A DNA stretch of 64,000 nt, taken from Desulfobacter sp. GTDB lineage: Bacteria > Desulfobacterota > Desulfobacteria > Desulfobacterales > Desulfobacteraceae. The position numbers were made by a program, and so were the translations under genes. The notes under the pieces are model-generated. The model saw nothing but the letters and a program-made list of their open reading frames with translations, was not told the DNA's origin and did no database searches. The stretch spans positions 3,592,001 to 3,656,000 of the forward strand of contig CP054837.1 in the NCBI GenBank assembly GCA_028768525.1, given 5' to 3'. Below, one piece after another: positions 24,275 through 33,239 of the stretch. How positions within the stretch are numbered: position 1 is the first letter of the stretch; the number at the start of each line of letters is the position of its first letter.

Positions 24275-26503
24275 TTAATCGGTTTCCGCCAGCTGGAATA
24301 TGCCGTGGATATCCAGAATCAGGCCGACCCTTCCGTCGGCCAGTATCGCTCCGCCTGAGAATCCGGGAATGCCTTCAAGGTTGCCGCCGAGGCTTTTGAT
24401 GACATATTCGTCCTTGCCCAGCAGTTCGTCAATGAGGAGGGCCTTCTGCTCGTCCTTGGATTCAACGACCACAGCCAGGCATTCCCAGATCGGTGTGCCA
24501 TCCGGTTCATCTGAGTAGAGGCGTTTGAGCCGTACAATGGGGATGAGCCGGTTTCTTTCCTTTATCATTTCCCCTTTGCCTTCAACGGTGAAGCAATTGT
24601 CTTTTTCCGGTTTAAAGGCCCGCTGGATGGCCGTGGTGGGGATGACGTATTTTTCATTGCCCACTCTTACCAGCATGCCGTCGATAATGGCCAGGGTCAA
24701 AGGCAGGCTGATGGTGAATTTGGTGCCCTCACCTTTTTGGGACTCTATTTTCAGGTGGCCCCGGAACCGTTCAATACCGGATTTGACCACATCCATGCCC
24801 ACGCCCCTGCCGGAGACATCGGTGATTTTCCTGGCGGTTGAAAAGCCCGGCTGGAGGATGAGATCGTAAATCTGTCCATCGGTGAGCTGGTCTCCTTCAT
24901 TGACCAGGCCCGACTGGATGCCTTTTTCCAGGATACGGTCCCGGTCCAGCCCCTTGCCGTCGTCCTGGATTTCGATGATGATATTCCCCCCCTTGTGGTA
25001 GGCGCTCAGGTGAACGGTGCCCTGGTCGGGCTTGCCGGTTTCCCGGCGGTCCGCCAGGGGCTCAATGCCGTGGTCCACGGAGTTGCGGATCATGTGGACC
25101 ATGGGCTCGTACAGGGCGTCCACCACATTCCGGTCGATTTCCGTCTCTTCCCCGGCCATGGTCAGGTTCACGGGCTTGCCGGATTTCCTGGACAGGTCCC
25201 GGACCAGACGGATCATCTTCATGAAGGTGGCCTTGATGGAGATCATGCGCATGGACATGGCAATGTGCTGCATGTTGGAGACGATCTGTCCCAGATGGGT
25301 GACGCTCTGGATCAGGGAGGGATCGCCGGCCACCTTCTGCCTGAGCATGGATTGGGCAATGACCAGCTCTCCGGCGTAGTCCACCAGGTCATCCAGTTTT
25401 TCCGTATTGACTTTTACCTGGGCGGCGACCCTCTTCTTTTCGGTTTTCTGGTCCATTAGGGCCTGGGCCACCTGGGCGGGTTCCGCCTTTTTTCTTTCCA
25501 CCAGGAGTTCGCCGATTTTTTTATCCGGTTGGTCTTCCTTCTGGATTTCAAGGGTCTCTTCCAGGCTCTCCCGATTAATTACTCCTTTTTCCACCAGGAT
25601 TTCGCCGATGGGGGCCTTGGTTCCCTTGGTCAGCCGGAGGTGGAGGGCGGCAAGCTTGTCCCTCAGGTTTTCCACGTTCAGGTCATTGTCCGGCAGCTTG
25701 AGGCCCTGGGAAATCCCTTCTTTTACCCGGGCCACCAGTTTTTTTAGCATGTCCACGGATTCGAGAATGGCATCCGTGACCACATCGTCTATGATGAATT
25801 CACCGCTCCGGGCGCTGTCCAGCAGATTCTCTGTGGTATGGGCAAGCTTATTGATTTTTTCCAGGGAGAGAAATCCGGCCACCCCTTTGATGGTATGGAC
25901 GGGCCGGAAAATATTGTTGATGATTTCCGTATCCGTGGGGTCCTGTTCCAGTTCTATGAGATGGACCTCAATGGCATCCAGGTTGTCTTCGGCCTCTGAC
26001 ACAAAGTCCACCAGAATTTCGAGATCATCTTCGGAGATGGGGGTGGGGGCGCCCTGGCTGGTGTCGGTTACGGCGGGCGGTTCAGGTCTGCCCGGGGCAT
26101 CATCCCCACCGGAGGGGGGGACCACCTTGGCCGGCGGCTCCGCCTCTGGCCGGCGGGTGAGGATGGCGGAGTCCAGAATGTCCATGACATCCCTGGTCTC
26201 AAAGGTGAATTCAATGCCTTTTTTCATATGCCTGAAAATGGCTTCCAGAAGGAGAAGGGCATCTTCCAGGGGCTTGGTGTCGGACATGGTTTCCAGGGAC
26301 ATGTTCTCGGCATATTTGAGGCAGGAGGCCGCCACCTTGGGAAAGGTTTCTGACCGGCACTGCTTGGCTGCCACGGAAAGTTCCTCCAGAAGCATGATCA
26401 TGCTGCCCAGATCCGGCGTGTCGCCGGGGCAGAATGCGCCAATGAGTTTAGAGAATCGTTCCAGAAGCGTTGAAATATCGTTCAATACAGCATTATTATC
26501 CAC
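24275..26503 (-). CDS. cheA: Chemotaxis histidine kinase CheA with inserted ILVEKG modules
   Basis: 742 residues. An extra helical N-terminal region (1-115) and a Pro-rich linker precede the Hpt domain with the phosphorylated His203 in PVHTIKGVAGF. Residues 298-355 hold two helix modules (GEILVEKGVINRESLEETL and GELLVERKKAEPAQVAQAL) like those in the N-terminal domain of type II/IV secretion ATPases. Then come the dimerisation domain, the ATPase N-box HMIRNSVDHGIE (470-481), DVSGRGVGMDVV and a CheW-like C-terminus. It is flanked by cheV and a CheY-like gene. No cheW, cheR or receptor gene is close by. Confidence 0.94.
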   Translation of the reverse strand: MDNNAVLNDISTLLERFSKLIGAFCPGDTPDLGSMIMLLEELSVAAKQCRSETFPKVAASCLKYAENMSLETMSDTKPLEDALLLLEAIFRHMKKGIEFTFETRDVMDILDSAILTRRPEAEPPAKVVPPSGGDDAPGRPEPPAVTDTSQGAPTPISEDDLEILVDFVSEAEDNLDAIEVHLIELEQDPTDTEIINNIFRPVHTIKGVAGFLSLEKINKLAHTTENLLDSARSGEFIIDDVVTDAILESVDMLKKLVARVKEGISQGLKLPDNDLNVENLRDKLAALHLRLTKGTKAPIGEILVEKGVINRESLEETLEIQKEDQPDKKIGELLVERKKAEPAQVAQALMDQKTEKKRVAAQVKVNTEKLDDLVDYAGELVIAQSMLRQKVAGDPSLIQSVTHLGQIVSNMQHIAMSMRMISIKATFMKMIRLVRDLSRKSGKPVNLTMAGEETEIDRNVVDALYEPMVHMIRNSVDHGIEPLADRRETGKPDQGTVHLSAYHKGGNIIIEIQDDGKGLDRDRILEKGIQSGLVNEGDQLTDGQIYDLILQPGFSTARKITDVSGRGVGMDVVKSGIERFRGHLKIESQKGEGTKFTISLPLTLAIIDGMLVRVGNEKYVIPTTAIQRAFKPEKDNCFTVEGKGEMIKERNRLIPIVRLKRLYSDEPDGTPIWECLAVVVESKDEQKALLIDELLGKDEYVIKSLGGNLEGIPGFSGGAILADGRVGLILDIHGIFQLAETD

Positions 26504-26584
26504 TCGTTTGCCTCCAATGGGAATTCGAACCTTGCCTGGAAATTTCGGTGTCCAGTGAAACCACTGATGTCAATCGAAGGATGG

Positions 26585-27520
26585 TTAGTCCTGCCGGCAT
26601 CTTTTGTCAAGCATTTTGATCAGTTCGGTGGTTTCGGGTTTGGTTACATAATTATCTGCTTTTACCTTTTCGCATTTGGCGGTCATCTGCCGGTTGATCA
26701 GGGATGAGAATATGACCACGTAAATATCCTGGAGTACCGGATCCTGTTTAATCTGCCGGCACAGGGTCAACCCGTCCATTTTCGGCATTTCGATATCCGT
26801 GATCAGCACCGTCCGGCGAAGCTCTTCCGGGGTGGGATTCTGGTATTTTGCCCGGATATGGGCATAGGCCAGTTCGCCGTTTAAAAATTCTTCGATATTG
26901 GCAAATCCTGTTTTTTTCAGGCTTTTCATAACACTTTTGCGCATCAGGGGGGAATCCTCGGCAAAGATGATCTGGATCTGGTCTCTGGAGATGGTGTTCT
27001 GCTGTAGAATCACCTCTTCGGACACCTCTTCAATGATGAGGTCGGGGAAGATGTCGGCCAGGATCTGTTCAAGATCCAGCACCAGGATTTGCGTATCCTC
27101 AACATGGACCGAGCCGGTGAAGCAGGTTTGGGTTTCAAGCATGGTATCCATGGGCACGAATTCCGTCCAGGACATCCGGTAGATCCGCTTGACGCCCTGA
27201 ACCTTGAAACTGTTGACCGAATTATTGAATTCTGTGACCACGATGATTTCCCGCTCTGCTTCATGGCCGGCTTTAATGTTCAATACTTCTGACAGGTTGA
27301 TCAGGGGAATGGTCTGGTCACGGTAAAGGTACATGCCGGAAACCCCGGGCGGCGATTCCGGCAGTGGGGTGACCTTTTCTGGATCATACTGCTGAATGGA
27401 CTGGACCTTGGCCACATTCATGCCAAAGGCCTGGCCCTCTACAAGAACGGTGAGAAGTTCCATTTCATTGGTGCCGGATTCAAGCAGAATCCCTGAATTT
27501 GTTGCTGCCTGTATGTTCAT
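26585..27520 (-). CDS. cheV: CheV-like coupling protein (CheW + receiver)
   Basis: 311 residues: a CheW-like domain (about 20-165, with GMNVAKVQSI and QTIPLINLSEVL) joined to a receiver domain (about 180-311) with IIFAEDSPLMRKSV, phosphoacceptor Asp in VLITDIEMPKMDGLTL and Lys in NYVTKPETTEL. CheV links receptors to CheA and adapts by being phosphorylated. The ATG overlaps the stop of the upstream PAS gene (ATGA). Confidence 0.92.
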   Translation of the reverse strand: MNIQAATNSGILLESGTNEMELLTVLVEGQAFGMNVAKVQSIQQYDPEKVTPLPESPPGVSGMYLYRDQTIPLINLSEVLNIKAGHEAEREIIVVTEFNNSVNSFKVQGVKRIYRMSWTEFVPMDTMLETQTCFTGSVHVEDTQILVLDLEQILADIFPDLIIEEVSEEVILQQNTISRDQIQIIFAEDSPLMRKSVMKSLKKTGFANIEEFLNGELAYAHIRAKYQNPTPEELRRTVLITDIEMPKMDGLTLCRQIKQDPVLQDIYVVIFSSLINRQMTAKCEKVKADNYVTKPETTELIKMLDKRCRQD

Positions 27521-28221
27521 CTTTTCTCCTTTGGCCGTTTGTCCTGACGGTTTTTGTTAAAATCGTCAACATATCCTGCCAGGGCGGATGGTGCCGGAGC
27601 CTCGGAACAGGGTTGGGCAAGCCCCGGTACGATACTCAATATTGTGGGGTGCCCGTCAAGGTGGGTTGCAATATTCAGGATGGGGCAGTTGAGCGGTTCA
27701 CCAGTGGTCCTGTGGCATAGTCCCGACGGGTTCTGTGCCCATCCGTTTTCAATGAGGCTGCGGATATCGTCTTCCCCGGTGGGCAGTATGCCCAGTTCAC
27801 TCGGCTGCTGCTTTAAGAATTCCTTTTTTGTATATCCCATGGCCCGGTAGAGAGAAGGGGTGGCGTCCAAGATTCTGCCCTCTTCCAGGGCGGTTTTTGC
27901 CATTGGAATACCGGGCTGGTCCAAAAGGGTATGCAAGGCCTTGTGGGTTTCGTACAGCCGGGTATGGAAGGGGTTGTCTCTGGTTGTCCAGCGGCCCTGG
28001 GCTGTCCGTTCTTTTTCTGTTTTATGTTTTTGGAAAAGATAAATGCAGAACAATACCAGGCTGGTCAGGGCCAGGGCAAGGATCAGGGCGGGCTGGATTT
28101 TCGGGCTGGTACCGCCCGGCACCTGTGCCAGGGCCGCCGCCGAGGGGCATGCCAGGGCAGGTAGCGTACATAAAAATAGTTTCCTGGTGCAGCGTAATAT
28201 GGTCGGAAACGTATTTTTCAT
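27517..28221 (-). CDS. Membrane-anchored PAS-domain protein
   Basis: 234 residues: a hydrophobic N-terminus that may be a signal peptide, a second hydrophobic segment (ALILALALTSLVLFCIYLF), a short charged linker, then one PAS domain (about 105-205, ILDATPSLYRAMGYTKKEFL). There is no kinase, cyclase or receiver domain. The 4-bp overlap with cheV suggests that it feeds a signal to this chemotaxis-like pathway. Confidence 0.75.
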   Translation of the reverse strand: MKNTFPTILRCTRKLFLCTLPALACPSAAALAQVPGGTSPKIQPALILALALTSLVLFCIYLFQKHKTEKERTAQGRWTTRDNPFHTRLYETHKALHTLLDQPGIPMAKTALEEGRILDATPSLYRAMGYTKKEFLKQQPSELGILPTGEDDIRSLIENGWAQNPSGLCHRTTGEPLNCPILNIATHLDGHPTILSIVPGLAQPCSEAPAPSALAGYVDDFNKNRQDKRPKEKR

Positions 28222-28387
28222 ACCTGGTGTCTATGACCCTTCATGCGAAAGTATTTTGGATAATCTGTCATTCAGATCCGCGAAATGGGTTTTCCCCGGA
28301 GGGATAATGGATTTAAGGGCGTCAGATCCGATAACTCGGTCAATGTACCATAGATGAATTGGGGATGTAAAATAAAACATGGCCAAT

Positions 28388-29017
28388 TTATTTCCAGGGA
28401 TTTTCTTTTCTCCACTGCCTGGGGCTTTTGTAATGCTTTCCTAAGGACCATATACCAAGCCTTTTGGCTTTTGCCTGTGTCTGGGCCCTTTGATAGGCAT
28501 CGGCGTTCAGGCCCTTGGGCATTTTCCCCCCATAGACTTCAGCCAGACCACTTTTCAGCATTTCAAGGTTGATGTTGCGGGCATCGGCGAATACCTCTGC
28601 CAATAGCCGGTTATAGCCCCCGGTGCCGTATTGCTTGAGCCTGATTTGGCGGCCGGACACCAGCTTGGCCAGCGTCTGCTTCGCTTTCAGGGCAAAGGGT
28701 TGCCCCTTCTGGCCTTTTCTCCCTTTTTCCGGGGAGTCGATGCCCACCAGCCGGACTTTGAAGGTGAGGCCCGATCCCCGGGCTTCAATGGTGTCGCCGT
28801 CAAAGACCCGGACAACCTTGAACCGGGTCCCGGGTAATAGGTTCGGGAGGCTTTCCGCCATTTGGGTAATGCCCCCCCTGTCCGGCGGGGAAATATTGGA
28901 ATAGTGGCGTATCCCGTTTTCGTCGGTCCAGATGTAGAAATCCGCCCATCCCCGGGGGATGCCCACCAGGAATAAAATAATAAAAACGGCTGTTAATGGT
29001 CTGATCTTCCGGACCAT
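28388..29017 (-). CDS. Secreted thermonuclease-family protein with DUF4124 segment
   Basis: 209 residues. A signal peptide (LTAVFIILFLVGIPRGWA) is followed by a DUF4124-like strand pair (FYIWTDENGIRHYSN), then the staphylococcal-nuclease fold: VVRVFDGDTIEARG, VRLVGIDSPE and GRQIRLKQYGTGGYNRLLAEVF, which keep the acidic metal ligands and basic catalytic positions. Probable periplasmic or secreted phosphodiesterase. Confidence 0.87.
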   Translation of the reverse strand: MVRKIRPLTAVFIILFLVGIPRGWADFYIWTDENGIRHYSNISPPDRGGITQMAESLPNLLPGTRFKVVRVFDGDTIEARGSGLTFKVRLVGIDSPEKGRKGQKGQPFALKAKQTLAKLVSGRQIRLKQYGTGGYNRLLAEVFADARNINLEMLKSGLAEVYGGKMPKGLNADAYQRAQTQAKAKRLGIWSLGKHYKSPRQWRKENPWK

Positions 29018-29072
29018 AGCGTATCCTGAAATATCCGGGTTCGTGGATTGAGGTCAATTAAGATGGTTCAGT

Positions 29073-29888
29073 CTACCCTGAATATTTAAAAATGACAACG
29101 GACCAGTTCTTTTTATTTTTTTCCCACAGCGGTGTGAATCCAAAGGTCTGGTAGTGGGTTTTCAGGTCCTGGGTTTCCCAGGTGCGGATGCCTGAGAGGA
29201 CGATGGCGGCGCCGGGAAGCAGGGCCGCCCTGATCAGCGGGGCGATCTGCTTGAGGGTGGGGAACCGCAGGTTGGCCGTGATCAGGCCGAGACTCAGGCC
29301 GTCCGGGGACATGAGGCTGTCGATGACGGGGATCCGGGCCGTCAGATTATTGGCAGCCACATTCTGCCGGGCTTCGCTGACGGCGTTGGCATCGATTTCC
29401 CATGCCCGGCAGGTTGCCATGCCGGCTTTACAGGCGGCAATGGCCAGGATGCCCGAACCGGTGCCGATATCCCCGCCGTTTTTACCGGGCAGGGCGTCAC
29501 GTCCGGGGCTGATGTAAAAAAGGCGATCCAGGGCCTCAAGGCAGAGCCGGGTGGTGGGATGGTGGCCGGAGCCGAAGGAGATGCCCACAAGGATGGTGAT
29601 GTCTATGTCATCCGGTCCGTGGGGTGTCCGTCCTGTGCCGGGCGGGGAGATGATAAACCGGTCCGTGATCCGGACCGGTTTTGAAAAACTCTCCATGACA
29701 TAGGTTGACCCATAGAGATCCTGGTAGGCCAGGGTCTGGTCGTTGACCAGGGTGGTCAGGATTTTTTTGGCCTCCCTGGGGGAAAGGCCGCATTCCGAGG
29801 CAATTTCCCGGATATAGGCACGGGCTGTAAGCCGGGCCTCGGACTCAAATAGAATGTCCAGGACCCGGGTTTTGTTAAAGGGAGCCAT
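29073..29888 (-). CDS. PrmA-like methyltransferase with N-terminal winged helix
   Basis: About 271 residues. N-terminal 70 residues look like a winged-helix domain (SPREAKKILTTLVNDQTLAYQ). The methyltransferase has the PrmA-type FGSGHHPTTRLCLEAL and motif I DIGTGSGILAIAACKAG, but the motif IV segment reads ANLRFPTL rather than the usual NPP/NIL type, so ribosomal protein L11 may not be the substrate. The ATG at 29888 has AGAGGGG upstream and overlaps the end of the previous gene by 14 bp; an upstream ATG at 29927 is less supported. Confidence 0.8.
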   Translation of the reverse strand: MAPFNKTRVLDILFESEARLTARAYIREIASECGLSPREAKKILTTLVNDQTLAYQDLYGSTYVMESFSKPVRITDRFIISPPGTGRTPHGPDDIDITILVGISFGSGHHPTTRLCLEALDRLFYISPGRDALPGKNGGDIGTGSGILAIAACKAGMATCRAWEIDANAVSEARQNVAANNLTARIPVIDSLMSPDGLSLGLITANLRFPTLKQIAPLIRAALLPGAAIVLSGIRTWETQDLKTHYQTFGFTPLWEKNKKNWSVVIFKYSG

Positions 29889-30231
29889 ACCCCTCTTTTT
29901 TGAGCAGGTCGGCATACCAGTTGGCAAATTCGAACATGCCCCGGATTTTTTCCTCTTCGTTTACAATGCCCAGGCACATTTCAAAGGCGCCTTCGGCAAA
30001 GGTGTTGGAATACTCCTCATGGTCCACGGAGGAGAGAAACTCCCGGATCAGCACCTGGGTGGTCCGCTTGGTTTTGTCCTTGCGGATATCGATGGGGTCC
30101 TTTGGCTCTTCAAAGGGGTCCCATTGCTCATACCCCTTTTTCAGAATCTGGCGCTGGCCCCGTTTGCCCATGGCGTCGAAAATGGCTTTTTTGCGGGACT
30201 CGATTTCTTCGGGGCTGAAGGTATTATCCAT
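29875..30231 (-). CDS. Hypothetical protein between ykgJ and the PrmA-like gene (118 aa)
   Basis: Unrecognised acidic, helical soluble protein (IESRKKAIFDAMGKRGQRQI, WDPFEEPKDPIDI, FANWYADLLKKEG). Its ATG overlaps the end of the ykgJ-like gene by 8 bp and its end overlaps the next gene, so it is part of one coupled series. No motif gives a function. Confidence 0.82.
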   Translation of the reverse strand: MDNTFSPEEIESRKKAIFDAMGKRGQRQILKKGYEQWDPFEEPKDPIDIRKDKTKRTTQVLIREFLSSVDHEEYSNTFAEGAFEMCLGIVNEEEKIRGMFEFANWYADLLKKEGYGSL

Positions 30232-30880
30232 TTTGTTTCACTCCCAGGTAGTCGTCGGTAAAATCGGTGACCATGGCCATGGATACCGGGATGAGCATCT
30301 CATGCATCTTGATGTTGCTGGATTTGATATCCCTGACCAATTCTGCGGAGAGCAGCTGCAGCTGGGTGTAGATTTTATCCATGTTCAGGGTGGGGTAGGG
30401 GGTGCCCTGGACAAAATTGGTCCTGCCGCAGATGTGGGAGGCGCCGGCCGTGGACGTGGGAATACCGTATACCCGGCAGGTGATGGGGCGGGAGTCGTAA
30501 AGGAGACATAGGTTATCCGCTCCCAGCAGGGGACAGCGCACCCGTTCCTGGGACATGCGGCCTACGATTTCCAGCTCGTTGGCCCCGTCCTTGATCTTTT
30601 TGAAGGCGTCCCGTTTCATCTTTGCCAGGGCCCGGTCGGTTTTGTCGGCGGCAGCAATGAGATCTGCCTTTTCCCTGCCGGCGTATTTTTCTTTGAACTT
30701 ATGGTTCAGGTAAAGGGCTTCGATGAGGGTGAGGTCGAAAATGGCGTAGCAGCAGTCTGAGCATTTTTCCCGGCAGAAGACCTCCTTGGGAAATTCCTGT
30801 TTTACCCGTTCAAATATCTGGTCCACCATCTGGACCACGGCTTCATATTTTGCAAAGTGTTCTTCTAAATTAATTGCCAT
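30224..30880 (-). CDS. YkgJ-family cysteine cluster protein
   Basis: 218 residues. Cysteines in CREKCSDCCYAIFDL and CPLLGADNLCLLYDSRPITCRVYG, plus a later ICGRTNF, match the YkgJ/UPF0153 Fe-S or zinc-binding family. The biochemical role is unknown. It starts 12 bp after mnmE on the same strand. Confidence 0.87.
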   Translation of the reverse strand: MAINLEEHFAKYEAVVQMVDQIFERVKQEFPKEVFCREKCSDCCYAIFDLTLIEALYLNHKFKEKYAGREKADLIAAADKTDRALAKMKRDAFKKIKDGANELEIVGRMSQERVRCPLLGADNLCLLYDSRPITCRVYGIPTSTAGASHICGRTNFVQGTPYPTLNMDKIYTQLQLLSAELVRDIKSSNIKMHEMLIPVSMAMVTDFTDDYLGVKQNG

Positions 30881-30892
30881 GGGAGTTCCTTA

Positions 30893-32272
30893 TTATTTTC
30901 CTATGCAGAAGTTGTTAAAAATAGCATCCAATATATCTATTGATGCAGTTTCCCCGGTAATTAATCCCAGGGATTCGATGCTGTTTTTCACATCCATTGC
31001 CAGGGTTTCTTCTTCCTGCCCTGTTGCCATGCCGGTATGGATGTATTCCAGATGGGTGAGGGCCTGGGTTAATGCGTTTTTATGCCGCAGGTTGGGGATG
31101 ACGGCGTCGTTTTCCATGTCCAGGTTTCGGATGCAGGTGTCCGTGAGGCATTGGCGGAGCCTGTCGATGCCCTGGTTTTTCAGGGCAGAGATCTCAACCA
31201 GGGGGATCCGGGAGCAGGCTTCGGGCATCTCCTGTGTACCGCCTTTTTCCGCCAGATCGATTTTATTGACCACGTGGATCACTTTTTTGCCCTGGGGAAT
31301 GATTTTCAAAAAAGCCTTTTCGGAAAAGGGGCGGCCGGGTTCTGTCATGTACAGGATGATATCGGCGGCTTCAATATGGTCCTTGGCCTTGCCGATGCCG
31401 ATAATCTCAACCAGATCGTCGGTGTCATGGATGCCAGCGGTGTCTATGACCACAAAGGGAATCCCCTCAATGTTCAGGCCCTCTTCAATGGGATCCCGGG
31501 TGGTGCCGGGGATCGCCGTGATGATGGACCGTTCCTTGTCCAGAAGCCGGTTCATCAGGCTGGATTTGCCCACGTTGGGTTCACCGCAGATGGCGACCCG
31601 GATGCCGGTTTTCAGGAAGCTGGCATCTTCGTGTTTTTGAATCAGGGTCCGGCAGCGGTCCATGAGCTGTTCCAGCTCTTCCCGGTCTCTGGCGGTGAAT
31701 TCAAAGGGGGTGACCTCATCGGGGAAATCAATGGCCGCCTCCAGCCGGGCCAGCAGTTCCGTGAGGAATGCCGTCATGCCAAGGATTTCGTCACGCAGGG
31801 TGCCCAGGTTCTGGGCCGAGGCAAATTGGAGTGAAGAGGCGGATTTTGCATTGATGATGTCGGCCACGGCCTCGGCCTGGGTCAGGTCGATGCGGCCGTT
31901 GAGGAATGCCCGTTTGGTGAATTCGCCAGGGTCGGCGGGGCGAACCCCGTGGCTGAAGATCAGATCCAGGATCCGCCGGAGTACAATGGTACCCGAATGG
32001 GCCTGGATTTCCACCACATCTTCAGCCGTGTAGGAGCCTGGACCCTTCATGGGGAGAACCAGGACCTCATCCACAGGTTCCGGGCCATCCATGATAAATC
32101 CGTGGCTCACCCGGCGTGATTTAAGGCGGCCCGGTCCGTCGCCCGGGTCCTTGGCCCGGGCCTTTGAGAATATCTTTGAAGCAACCTCAAAGGCCCGGGC
32201 GCCGGAAATCCGGATGACACCGATACCGCCGCTTCCGTAAGGGGTGGCTATGGCGGCAATTGTATCCGTCAT
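30893..32272 (-). CDS. mnmE: tRNA modification GTPase MnmE (TrmE)
   Basis: 459 residues. With MnmG it makes the 5-carboxymethylaminomethyl group on wobble U34 of tRNA. The tetrahydrofolate-binding N-domain starts MTDTIAAIATPYGSGGIGVI; the G domain has GEPNVGKSSLMN (P-loop), TTRD (switch) and NKID; the C-terminus ends in the invariant CIGK. It is last of the classic rpmH-rnpA-yidD-yidC-jag-mnmE order. Confidence 0.97.
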   Translation of the reverse strand: MTDTIAAIATPYGSGGIGVIRISGARAFEVASKIFSKARAKDPGDGPGRLKSRRVSHGFIMDGPEPVDEVLVLPMKGPGSYTAEDVVEIQAHSGTIVLRRILDLIFSHGVRPADPGEFTKRAFLNGRIDLTQAEAVADIINAKSASSLQFASAQNLGTLRDEILGMTAFLTELLARLEAAIDFPDEVTPFEFTARDREELEQLMDRCRTLIQKHEDASFLKTGIRVAICGEPNVGKSSLMNRLLDKERSIITAIPGTTRDPIEEGLNIEGIPFVVIDTAGIHDTDDLVEIIGIGKAKDHIEAADIILYMTEPGRPFSEKAFLKIIPQGKKVIHVVNKIDLAEKGGTQEMPEACSRIPLVEISALKNQGIDRLRQCLTDTCIRNLDMENDAVIPNLRHKNALTQALTHLEYIHTGMATGQEEETLAMDVKNSIESLGLITGETASIDILDAIFNNFCIGK

Positions 32273-32285
32273 TTGGTGTTCAGCC

Positions 32286-33230
32286 CTATTTTCTGTACCG
32301 CCGCTTCCCTCTGTAGGAGTTCCGCTTTTTGGGGAAAATAACCAGGCGCCGGTAATAGCCGTCCCCCATGCTCTGGGTTCTGACCTGGCTGTCTTCCTTC
32401 AGGGCCAGGTGGACGATCCGCCGGTCCTGGGCGCTCATCTGGTTGATGGTGGCGGGGCGGCCGGTCTTCTTGGCTTTTTCCGCCATTTTGAAGGCCAGTT
32501 GCTCAAGGTTTTCCTTCCGGGTTTCCATATACCCTTCAATGTCCACCTTGACCCTTACCCGGGCTTCGCTTTTGCGGTTGATGATTTTGTCCGTCAGAAA
32601 CTGCATGGCATCCAGGGTCTGGCCCTTGCGGCCGATGAGGATACCGGCGTTGCCCCCGGTGATCTGCAGGGTGAGCCGGTCCTCTTCGGTCACGGCTTCA
32701 ACCTTGGCATCGTCGGTGATGAGATCGGCCATTTTCTGGAGGGATTCAACCCCCAGGTCAATGGACTCCTGGGTCACGGGCACGGGCGGCGGCAGTTCGG
32801 CCCGGGCCTTTTCCGGCCGCGGCTTGGGTTCCTGCTTTGCCCTGGCGGGACGGGGGGCCGGCTTGGTGTCCCAGCGGCCGTTGCTGTCGTCTTCCTCAGC
32901 CTCTTTAGGTGCCTCTGTTTCATCATCGGCCTTGTCTTCAACCGCATCCTCGGCTGCAGGGGCGTCATCCCGGCGGGTTTCCTCGCCAAAGGCCTCGTCC
33001 ACGATGGAAAGAATACCTTCCATTTCTTCCTGGGATGCGGCGGGTTTTTCTTTGGCCGGAAGGGTGACGCGGATTTTGGCGTCCTTCCGGCCCACAATAC
33101 CGAATATACCGGAGGTGCCCGTTGAAACAACGTTGTATTTCAGATCATTTTTGGAAATACCCAGTTCCTTGCAGGCGTTTTCAACAGCTGTATTGACATT
33201 TTTTCCGGTAAATTCCTGGGTGTTTTTCAT
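32286..33230 (-). CDS. jag: Jag/KhpB RNA-binding protein (Jag_N-KH-R3H)
   Basis: 314 residues: Jag N-terminal domain (FTGKNVNTAVENACKELG), a long acidic, then Pro/Arg-rich linker (about 80-150), a KH domain with ILIGRKGQTLDAMQFL, and an R3H domain closing with DRRIVHLALKEDSQVRTQS. It binds RNA and is normally linked to membrane insertion and cell shape. It is between yidC (9-bp gap) and mnmE. Confidence 0.93.
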   Translation of the reverse strand: MKNTQEFTGKNVNTAVENACKELGISKNDLKYNVVSTGTSGIFGIVGRKDAKIRVTLPAKEKPAASQEEMEGILSIVDEAFGEETRRDDAPAAEDAVEDKADDETEAPKEAEEDDSNGRWDTKPAPRPARAKQEPKPRPEKARAELPPPVPVTQESIDLGVESLQKMADLITDDAKVEAVTEEDRLTLQITGGNAGILIGRKGQTLDAMQFLTDKIINRKSEARVRVKVDIEGYMETRKENLEQLAFKMAEKAKKTGRPATINQMSAQDRRIVHLALKEDSQVRTQSMGDGYYRRLVIFPKKRNSYRGKRRYRK

Positions 33231-33239
33231 ATGGCCTCC

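Noticed and set aside
26515..26535. GGTTCGAATTCCC on the minus strand, like a tRNA T-arm
   Set aside because: No acceptor, D or anticodon arms fit around it; it lies in the short leader of cheA.
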